Source of the DNA: Roseobacter sinensis
Lineage (GTDB): Bacteria > Pseudomonadota > Alphaproteobacteria > Rhodobacterales > Rhodobacteraceae
Length of the DNA: 64,000 nt
Reading direction: 5' to 3'
Assembly: GCF_025755255.1 (NCBI RefSeq)
Contig: NZ_JALIEB010000004.1
Coordinates: 248,001-312,000, forward strand
Program-made: the position numbers and the translations under genes
Part shown: positions 42,644 to 51,518 of the stretch, piece after piece
Position numbering within the stretch: position 1 is the stretch's first letter
Layout: each line of letters starts with the position of its first letter
Notes under the pieces: generated by a model
What the model saw: only the letters and a program-made list of their open reading frames with translations
Told to the model about the DNA's origin: nothing
Databases searched by the model: none

Positions 42644-45235
42644 ATGATAAAGAATTTGAACATCGGAGCAAAAACAACCGTCGGCATTGCAATCCTTATT
42701 CTATTTGGCATCGGCGTGGTGGCCGTGAGCATTCTTTCTATCGGGCGGATCAATGGAACCTTGAACCAGATCACCGATGTCGCGGCGCCCACCGTGGAAA
42801 CGTCCGCTGATGTTACGTTCTTTGTCAATAAGGCCCACAAGGTCGCCATCGAGATCCTCGCTGATGAGGAATTGGCAGATATTGCTGAGCGACGAGAGGT
42901 CTTTGCAGGATACGCCCAGAGTTACAAGAACGCTGTCGCAGAACTTGATGAGTATGTAAGCGACCCGGGGTTGCAAACGACCCTGGAAGAGACTGGCAGT
43001 GAGTGGGAGACATTTCACGATTTGGCGCAAAGTATGTTCGCAGCGCACATCGTCGAGCTTGAAGAAGAACTGAAGGCCCGGGACCTGCTGGCGAGATTCG
43101 AGGTTGGCGGGACCGAGCTGATCGCGCGGCTGGCCGAGATCGCCAATGCGCAGGAAACTGAAATGCAAGCCGCCGAGGATCGCGCCGATGAGTTGGCGGA
43201 GATCCCCACTACGACGGCGCGACAGTTGAACGATCTGATCGGTGAGCTCTTTGAGGTCGACTATCCTGCCTATGAGGCCGCCGTCCAACTGCAATTGATC
43301 GTCGCGGTGCTGGAAGGGGCGGCGCGCGAATACATGGCCTCGGAAAACCCCGACCAGCTGGATAGCATCCGGACGGAGTTCACGGATGCCTATGCTCTGG
43401 TTGCACCGCAATTCGCCGTCCTGATCGACCGATCCGAGAGCGATGCGGAACGGGCGCAGATCGAGGCTTTGAGCATGGATCTTTCGACGTGGGTCGAGAA
43501 CACGCAAGCGGACGAACAACTGTTCGACACGCATCGCGACATGCTGCAGGCCGAGTTCCAGGCCGACCGCCTTGCGGAGGAGATGAACACCGCCGCTGCG
43601 ATCTTGATCGATACGCTGGATACCGTGTCCGATACCGCGGATGCCGTCAGCGACGGAGCGGACGAGCAGGCCGCACAGCAGGTGACGACAGCACGGGTGA
43701 CGATGCTGGGCCTTCTGGCCGGTATGATCGCCGTTGGTGCGGCTATCGGATTTGCAAACGCACGACTCATCAGCCGGCCCATTCAGAAACTGACCGAGAC
43801 GATGGAGCAGGTGTCCTCTGGCGACCTGTCGGCAGAGCTTGAGCGCACCGAACGCACTCATGAAATTGGGAAGATGACCAATGCCATGGTGGTGTTCTTG
43901 GAGAATTCCAGAAAAGCGCGTGAGCTCGACGCCAGCTTGAAGGCGAAGGAGCAGGAAGAAGCGGCGCTGAAGCAGCAGGCGGCCGAGCGTGAGGCCGAAC
44001 TCGAGGCGCAGCGCATGCGCGAAAAAGAAGAAAGGGAAGCGGCCGCACGCGCGGAGCGGGAAGAAATGATGCGCGTCTTGGGCGAGTCCATCGGCGCGGT
44101 GGTCAGCCAGGCGAAAATCGGGAACTTCTCATCGCGTGTTGAGGTCAGCTTCGATGATCAAACTCTGTCGACGCTGTCCGCGAACGTCAACGAACTGCTG
44201 GATGCTGTCGATACCGGCCTCAGTGCAGCAGGCGCGACCCTTTCTCGCATTGCTCAAGGAGACCTGACGCAGACCATGCAGGGCCAGTTCCAGGGCGCGT
44301 TCAAGGAGCTTCAGAGCAACACGAACGCGATGATCGAGGCGCTGCAAGACCTCATCGGTGGCATGGCAGTCAGCACCGACAATCTGGCAAACTCGTCATC
44401 AGAGTTGAGCGAGACGTCGGAGTCGCTGTCCAAGCAGACCGAGCAAAATGCAGCGGCGTTGGAAGAAACCTCGGCCGCACTGGAACAGCTGTCGGCGAGC
44501 ATCAAGCAGGTCGACCAGAATATCAAAAGTGCCAATGACAATGCGCGCCTTGCAAGCGACTCCGCGAAGAAGGGAAGCACCGTGGCGGTGGAGGCCGCAG
44601 AGGCGATGAACCGCATTGATGAGGCCTCGAAGGAGATCTCCAAAGTGGTGAGCGTCATCAATGACATCGCCTTCCAGATCAATCTGCTCGCGCTCAATGC
44701 CGGCGTCGAGGCCGCACGCGCCGGTGAGGCCGGTCGCGGGTTCTCGGTCGTCGCGTCCGAGGTGCGGCAACTGGCGCAGCGCGCGAGCGAGGCTTCGAAT
44801 GAGATCGCCGCTGTGATTTCGCGCAGCGACGCGGCTGTTTCGGATGGCGTGGAAAAGGTCAAGGGCGCGGAAGCCTCCCTCCAGGAGATCACGGAGAGCA
44901 TCGTGGATGTCTCCGGCAGCATCGACGGCGTGGCACAGGCGATCTCCGAGCAGGTCAACGGTGTCGGGGAAATCAACACCGCGGTCGGACAAGTCGATCA
45001 GAACACTCAGAAACAGGCCGCCTCCTTCGAAGAACTCGCCGCGGCAAGCAAGCTGTTGTCGAATGAAGCAGATGGGCTCAAGGCCTCCGCTGCACGGTTC
45101 AAAACTGGAAACGAAATTCAAGTTGCGCGTTCCGAACCCGTGAAGCGGCCCGCACCGATCGCCGAAAGGAAGGCGGCTGTGCCCCCGGTGACAGGAAACT
45201 TGGCGCAACAAACCGAAGGCTGGGAGGATTTCTAA
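42644..45235 (+). CDS. Methyl-accepting chemotaxis protein
   Basis: An 863-aa chemoreceptor. TM1 is near residues 10-32, a roughly 310-aa helical periplasmic sensor follows, TM2 lies near 350-370, then a HAMP (to about 425), a coiled-coil linker rich in E/A/R (430-480), a second HAMP-like unit (to about 570) and the signalling hairpin. Its tip is AFQINLLALNAGVEAARAGE. The last four residues are WEDF, a variant of the NWETF tether used to dock CheR/CheB. CheW begins at the next base after the stop. No cheA is in the window. Confidence 0.95.
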   Translation: MIKNLNIGAKTTVGIAILILFGIGVVAVSILSIGRINGTLNQITDVAAPTVETSADVTFFVNKAHKVAIEILADEELADIAERREVFAGYAQSYKNAVAELDEYVSDPGLQTTLEETGSEWETFHDLAQSMFAAHIVELEEELKARDLLARFEVGGTELIARLAEIANAQETEMQAAEDRADELAEIPTTTARQLNDLIGELFEVDYPAYEAAVQLQLIVAVLEGAAREYMASENPDQLDSIRTEFTDAYALVAPQFAVLIDRSESDAERAQIEALSMDLSTWVENTQADEQLFDTHRDMLQAEFQADRLAEEMNTAAAILIDTLDTVSDTADAVSDGADEQAAQQVTTARVTMLGLLAGMIAVGAAIGFANARLISRPIQKLTETMEQVSSGDLSAELERTERTHEIGKMTNAMVVFLENSRKARELDASLKAKEQEEAALKQQAAEREAELEAQRMREKEEREAAARAEREEMMRVLGESIGAVVSQAKIGNFSSRVEVSFDDQTLSTLSANVNELLDAVDTGLSAAGATLSRIAQGDLTQTMQGQFQGAFKELQSNTNAMIEALQDLIGGMAVSTDNLANSSSELSETSESLSKQTEQNAAALEETSAALEQLSASIKQVDQNIKSANDNARLASDSAKKGSTVAVEAAEAMNRIDEASKEISKVVSVINDIAFQINLLALNAGVEAARAGEAGRGFSVVASEVRQLAQRASEASNEIAAVISRSDAAVSDGVEKVKGAEASLQEITESIVDVSGSIDGVAQAISEQVNGVGEINTAVGQVDQNTQKQAASFEELAAASKLLSNEADGLKASAARFKTGNEIQVARSEPVKRPAPIAERKAAVPPVTGNLAQQTEGWEDF

Positions 45236-45718
45236 ATGGAAAATGCTCAAGCGGAAAATCAGACCGATACGCTCACACGCGATAGCAAGGAGTATCTCTC
45301 CTTCGTCGTCGGAGGCGAGGGATATGCGATCGCTATCGCCTCCGTGCGGGAAATCCGAGGATGGACGGATCCCTCAAGCATGCCTGATGCGGATCCTTGC
45401 TTCATGGGCGTGATCAACTTGCGCGGCGAAATGCTGCCCCTGTTGGATCTTGCTGCCAAGCTCGGTCTGAAAACGCCCCAAATCAACGAGCGTAGCGTCA
45501 TCATCGTCGTCGAAATTGGCCAAAACGCAATCGGATTGCTTGTTGACTCGGTGTCGAACATCATCGCGCCGCCCGCGGAGGAGATGAAGGAACCGCCCGA
45601 GAGCGCTAAGAACGCTGCGAGCAATTTCGTTTCGGCATTGACTTTGGTCGATGAAAAACTTGTCAGGATCCTGGACCTCGCGGCGATCGTCCCCGACGAG
45701 GTACTCGACGCGGCCTAG
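45236..45718 (+). CDS. cheW: Chemotaxis coupling protein CheW
   Basis: A 160-aa scaffold protein that links receptors to CheA. EYLSFVVGGEGYAIAIASVREIRGW opens the CheW fold, and FMGVINLRGEMLPLLDLAAKLGL is the signature. The ATG lies directly after the chemoreceptor stop (TAAATGG junction), so the two are co-translated and probably work as a dedicated pair. Confidence 0.95.
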   Translation: MENAQAENQTDTLTRDSKEYLSFVVGGEGYAIAIASVREIRGWTDPSSMPDADPCFMGVINLRGEMLPLLDLAAKLGLKTPQINERSVIIVVEIGQNAIGLLVDSVSNIIAPPAEEMKEPPESAKNAASNFVSALTLVDEKLVRILDLAAIVPDEVLDAA

Positions 45719-46158
45719 GCCCTGGCAGGAGACCGTTCTAGCGCGACTATGGGTTATCGAACCTCTGTTTTGCTTAGGGCACCAAGGCTGCCGGTGTGAG
45801 CGACGTACGTCGCCATCTCACCGCTAAAACACCGCTTTTGATCGGAAGCAGTTGTCCAGACCCCTCTTCGGCTCTGATTGCGGGTGAGCCCGGCCGGAGC
45901 CGAAAGTCGGAATGAGTGGTGATCTCAACGAGCAGTGGATCGGGTACAGCCAATACAGGGATTGCGAAGTCGCCGCCTCGGCTAATCACTCCTGGAGTGT
46001 CCGTCAGTCCGCATACACGGCTCTGGCATCTTGCTGGTATACCGCTTGACGGAGCTGTTGAACCAGGATCGAGGCGAAGTTGAGAAAGCCGCTATCCGAG
46101 GTTCTATGCGGTGCAGAGGCAGTTACCAGCGGCCTAGGTCATGGCCGTCAACGACCGA
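45719..46158. other. Gene-free 440-bp gap
   Basis: No frame with family resemblance was found on either strand. A 14-bp palindrome (GCGACGT-ACGTCGC) is visible near 45800. The minus-strand frame ending near 46010 reads SGFLNFASILVQQL before a stop, which might be a degenerate C-terminus of a lost gene, but I cannot support this. Confidence 0.5.
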
Positions 46159-46851
46159 CTACACAGTTTGGCGCTGTCCCGTCAGCGTATGGTCGGACAC
46201 TCGCTGCCGCTCCAACTGGCCCGCATAAGCGTTGTTGTAAGCATGCCGCATGCCGAAGCGCGGGATGAAGAGAAACAAAACGGCCAGAGGGAAAAGCACA
46301 AGCGCGAAGATGTAGTCGTCTTCGACAGCCGTACCGTCCGCGACAACGAGCGTGAAACCGAGCGCCATAACAGCGACGCTTAGCAGTGAGTAGTAATAGA
46401 AGATGCCGCAAACCCAGCTGAGAATGCTCTTGGTGAAGGGTGGAAAGAGATAGCGCTTCCATAGCGAGAGTTCGGCCCACTTCGTGGGCGCGTGTTGGGG
46501 TCTTTGCAGTTCGGGACGGCGCGCACCCTCATCAGTCGTGCCACCGTACTCAGAGATGATATCAGCGGTAATGTCGTTCATCTGCGCCCGCAATTGAGCG
46601 CGGATATCATCATCAATATCGGATTTGGAGAGCAGCGAGGTGATCACTTCGATGCGCTTCTCAGCAAGCTCCAACCGCCGGATCCGCCCGGTCACGCCCA
46701 GCCGCGCGGTGATGATGGCGATGATGCTGGCAATGACGGGCGCGACGATGGCGATACCCAAGAAGTCGAGAAAGTTCTTGTTGAAAAAAATGCCCGCGGC
46801 GGTTGACACCTCACTGGACTCCATGAGTTCGGCCCCCTGATCGAAAATCAC
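46159..46851 (-). CDS. Membrane protein with central coiled coil
   Basis: A 230-aa protein with a GTG start (ATG 46824 is an alternative). Helix 1 (about 29-50, FLGIAIVAPVIASIIAIITARLG) is followed by a charged coiled-coil segment (RRLELAEKRIEVITSLL, DIDDDIRAQLRAQMNDIT). Two or three helices come next (around 145-210) and a basic tail. Composition is less GC-rich than the surrounding operons. No family is recognised. Isolated, with gaps on both sides. Confidence 0.6.
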   Translation of the reverse strand: MIFDQGAELMESSEVSTAAGIFFNKNFLDFLGIAIVAPVIASIIAIITARLGVTGRIRRLELAEKRIEVITSLLSKSDIDDDIRAQLRAQMNDITADIISEYGGTTDEGARRPELQRPQHAPTKWAELSLWKRYLFPPFTKSILSWVCGIFYYYSLLSVAVMALGFTLVVADGTAVEDDYIFALVLFPLAVLFLFIPRFGMRHAYNNAYAGQLERQRVSDHTLTGQRQTV

Positions 46852-46914
46852 CTGACTTTAAATGCGGGGTAGCCTAGCAGGCGGTCCGAGTCGCGACAAC
46901 TTTCACGTGAGCGC

Positions 46915-47280
46915 TCAGATTTGTCGCCGTGTCGTGATCTCGCAGTCATAGGTGTCGGTGCCGGTGAAGATATCGGGGCTGCCCTGCTGGGTCAGCGTCG
47001 CTTCTGAAAAGCCCGACCCCCAGTTGAGATCGGCCTCGAGCGTTTCTCCCGAAAGGGCGGCGTTGATCCGTCCGCGTTGCCCACGGCTGTTCCGAAGCTC
47101 ACCCACAAAGGTGCCGGGGCTGATCTCGGCCACCTTGGCCGTTGCGTTGATCGTCGTCGGCCCGAGCGGGCTGGTGGCGGGGCAGACTGCGGTGATCTGC
47201 CAGGTGCCATCCGGGTCCGGGTCCGGTGTCGGCGCGCATGCGGCGAGTGTGAGGATCGCAAGGGCGAGGTATTTCGTCAT
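46915..47280 (-). CDS. Small lipoprotein
   Basis: A 121-aa protein. The lipobox ILTLAAC places the lipidated Cys at residue 15. The mature part is a beta-rich domain with two further cysteines (AVCPATS and TYDCEITT) that may form a disulfide. Proline/aspartate spacer PTPDPDPDG follows the lipid anchor. No known family recognised. Confidence 0.65.
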   Translation of the reverse strand: MTKYLALAILTLAACAPTPDPDPDGTWQITAVCPATSPLGPTTINATAKVAEISPGTFVGELRNSRGQRGRINAALSGETLEADLNWGSGFSEATLTQQGSPDIFTGTDTYDCEITTRRQI

Positions 47281-47346
47281 GGAAAATTCCTTGAGATGGC
47301 AGAGTTTGGCCAGACTATTTCTGATCCGGATGGCAATGAAAAGTTC

Positions 47347-47667
47347 TTAGGGCGCGCGGGTCTCAGCATAGACCCAGTCGATGTAATCCTGATTGGCGCC
47401 ATCGATATGGATGCGGATGATCGGCGGCACCTCATAGGGGTGCAGCGCGCGGATGGCGTCTTCGACCGGCTGCGCCAGGTCGGCGCGGGTTTTCAGCAGG
47501 AGCGGGTGTTCTTCTTCGTGTTCAAGTTTGCCCTGCCAGCGATAGCTGCTCTGGATCGGCGCGTAGCGGTTGGCGCAGGCAACGAGGCGCTGCTCGATGA
47601 GCGCCGCGCTGATGGCGTCGGCGGTCTCAATGTCGGGGCAGTTCACGAGGATGTCGATGATGGGCAT
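47347..47667 (-). CDS. cutA: Divalent-cation tolerance protein CutA
   Basis: A 106-aa trimeric ferredoxin-like-fold protein. LIEQRLVACANRYAPIQSSYRWQGKLEHEEEHPLLLKT and LHPYEVPPIIRIHIDGANQDYIDWV are the CutA1 signatures, with conserved W and Y residues at the trimer core. The family is widespread; a role in copper tolerance was proposed, though its true function remains unsettled. Confidence 0.95.
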   Translation of the reverse strand: MPIIDILVNCPDIETADAISAALIEQRLVACANRYAPIQSSYRWQGKLEHEEEHPLLLKTRADLAQPVEDAIRALHPYEVPPIIRIHIDGANQDYIDWVYAETRAP

Positions 47668-47686
47668 CCCTGCCCCTCCTTTTCCG

Positions 47687-48070
47687 CTACCATGAGTTTA
47701 CGCCGAGCTTCTGATCGCCCTTGTACACATCAACCGACCGAGGCGAGGTTGATATCCACGTCTCGCAAACCTCTTTGCCGTCATCCAAGTCTTTCCATGT
47801 GCGGCAGAACTGGTCTCCTTTGACCGCCCATGTCCCGTCGATGTTTATTGTGCGACCACTATCCGTTTTGGCGCTGCCCGTGCCACGACCATCGTTGGTC
47901 AGTTTCAGGCTGCCGACATATCCGTGGCCTTCGCCGCCAAGTTTGAGCGTAATTCCGTTTTCAGTCAGTATTGTGGGATGCTTGTTCTTCAATGCGCCCT
48001 TGGTTTCAGCCGTGGCCGCAGTCGTGAACGTAAGCCCGGCGATGAGAGTGGCTCTTGCAATAGCTTTCAT
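47687..48070 (-). CDS. Small secreted beta-rich protein
   Basis: A 127-aa protein. Signal peptide residues 1-21 end at ATAE. The mature domain has GEGHGYVGSLKLTNDGRGTGSAKT and two cysteines (QFCRTW, KEVCETW) spaced like a disulfide pair, a pattern that occurs in small exported proteins of rhizobia and roseobacters (DUF995-like impression, not certain). GGAGACATAGAA precedes the ATG. Noticeably less GC-rich than its neighbours. Confidence 0.65.
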   Translation of the reverse strand: MKAIARATLIAGLTFTTAATAETKGALKNKHPTILTENGITLKLGGEGHGYVGSLKLTNDGRGTGSAKTDSGRTINIDGTWAVKGDQFCRTWKDLDDGKEVCETWISTSPRSVDVYKGDQKLGVNSW

Positions 48071-48384
48071 TTCTATGTCTCCAATCACTTTTTCAATGCA
48101 AGGCAGTATACACGAAATCATCGGAAATCTAAGAGATGCATTTACCACGGAAACGCCCCGCGTTTTCGCCGCCCTCGACCGCCCCCCTGGGCGGGGGCGA
48201 CTGCGTCTCCCCCGGGGCTTGTCAGCCCTCTCCGGCCTCAATTCCGTCGTGTTTTGCAGAAACGCGACGTGCTCCACCGGAGCGATTGCGAGACGGCCTC
48301 CGACCCGCGGTCGGGGAGAGCCGCCATTTTGCTGGTCCGCTAACCTACTATTACTTCATTTACAAAGCTGCTAGCTCATTCATT
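48071..48384. other. Gene-free 314-bp gap
   Basis: An AT-rich flank, then a GC-rich core with a small hairpin (CGCCCCC, loop CTGGGC, GGGGGCG near 48182), then AT-rich sequence next to the TIR gene end. No supported coding frame. The mixed composition suggests a junction of acquired DNA. Confidence 0.5.
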
Positions 48385-49457
48385 TCAGAGTAGGCGTATC
48401 CCAAGCGCTGTAAGATTTGATCGGGAAAAAGCTCTATGGCTGCTGGGCAATAGAATATCGAAGTTTCCAAAAGCGTAAGGGAAAATTTCGTATGGATCGA
48501 ACAAGATGCGAACGCCCGCGCTGCTTATGTACGATTTCGTATCCAGCGAACTTTTCACGGTCCCGCCTAGTTCGTCCGGCTCGACCAACGGGTCCACACC
48601 ACGCCGAGTGATTTCTTCTCGTACGAATTCTACTATTTCGTCGAGACTATTGAACAGGTCTGAAACTCGAAATGTTCCTTGGTCGGCAATATCAACGTTT
48701 AACGAACTCCGGTAGCTGTTCCCGTGGGCTCCCCCACCGTACCACCATACGTAATTCACCACGCTGACCACAAATTCATTCAGGTATTCAGGTTCAGTGG
48801 TAAGGTGAAATTCATTTGGAATACTCCGCTCTAGAGCGAACTGATCGTCTATATTCGCGCGACGGAACTCGGACAACGATTGAAATGCTTGCCCTGAGAG
48901 GAAAGCATTGATCAAGTTCGACAGATCTGGATCACGTGGAAACCTGAGCTTTGGGACTGAAACAGAAGACTGGAAGCCCCTGTCCAATTCAAGTTTCTCT
49001 GAAGCCTCATATTCAACCACCACGGGCTTTTTCTCTGAGGTTTCCTCGAAAAAGCCGCGCTGCTCGGCGACAAGCGCCAGTGCTTTGATCATCTTAAAGT
49101 GAGAACCCGGCTCGCTTCTATCAACCCACTGGTAGCGAGCGAGGCTCTCCGGAAGGTCACAAGGCTCGACGAGATAAGGGATAATCGAAACATCGCTGTC
49201 CAACAGGGACTTTGCGCTCTCTAGCGCAATCCTAATCTCCCGCTGGAAGAAGCCCCGTTTGTTGACCGATCGGGGTGAGCAAAGGAATAGTTGAGCGTCG
49301 GATCCTTTGACGGCTGACTCCAACTCACTAGCCCAATCTTGGCCAGGAAGTAGGTTTTCCTTGTCTAACCACGGTCTAAAGCCATTCTTCTTTAGGAGCG
49401 CGAATAGCTCCTTTGCGATTTCGATGTCCTCTCTGGCATAGCTAATGAAGACGTCGA

Positions 49458-49461
<4 letters not shown>
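48385..49461 (-). CDS. TIR domain fused to a DUF3298/RsiV-like domain
   Basis: A 358-aa soluble protein. Residues 2-130 form a TIR_2-type TIR domain ([33 protein letters not shown]). E75 in [10 protein letters not shown] aligns with the catalytic Glu of TIR NADases such as SARM1. Residues 165-355 match the DUF4163/DUF3298 pair: [17 protein letters not shown] and [23 protein letters not shown]. In RsiV this domain binds lysozyme. No signal or membrane segment is present. The gene is AT-rich relative to its neighbours and overlaps ettA by 4 bp (ATGA), so it is coupled to it. Defence or stress NADase is inferred. Confidence 0.75.
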
Positions 49462-51113
<1,652 letters not shown>

Positions 51114-51518
51114 GGGATGCTCCGAATTTGTGGTGAGGCGTGTCGTTCCGGGAGTGATAGCGAAGCGGCTGGGCCGGGGCAATCCGGGATGCAGCTTTGG
51201 TGTCAGCGAATGCCGGGATGCGCGGTCAAACACCCGTTCGCCGGAGACCTGGGCGACGCAGAGGCTGTAGTCGATGACCTCCAGCGGAGGTGCTGTTGCA
51301 AAGACTGCAGCGCGCTGGGCGGCAGCCTTCTAAGTCAAAGCAAGCCGTTTGCAGGTTCCGCGTCGATCAAGGCGATCTCGTTCACGTCTCGTCGGCGTTC
51401 CCATTCGGCCATTTTTCTCGACGCGATCCTCTTACCGCTTTCAGGAGAAAAACATTGAAATACAACTTTAACAGGTAAATACTCCATCAAACTTCAACCT
51501 TTGATTGGGTGGGCGGCG
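51114..51518. other. Gene-free 405-bp gap with an IS6-like end
   Basis: Upstream of ettA and of the DUF4157 toxin gene, divergent. It includes the IS6-like 14-mer at 51289-51302. Sequence from 51440 is AT-rich (AAAACATTGAAATACAACTTTAACAGG and following), a plausible promoter zone for the toxin gene, but no certain -35/-10 pair. Confidence 0.5.
51289..51302. mobile_element. Possible solo IS6-family terminal repeat
   Basis: GGTGCTGTTGCAAA matches the IS26 end GGCACTGTTGCAAA at 12 of 14 positions. No second end and no IS6 transposase frame was found, so this is at most a remnant. Confidence 0.3.

Noticed and set aside
45774-45989. Minus-strand frame of 71 codons between CheW and the coiled-coil membrane protein
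   Set aside because: No ribosome site, no family resemblance, and a composition like non-coding sequence.
48182-48210. GC-rich hairpin as a terminator for the small secreted protein
   Set aside because: It lies upstream of that gene's start and has no T-run on either strand.
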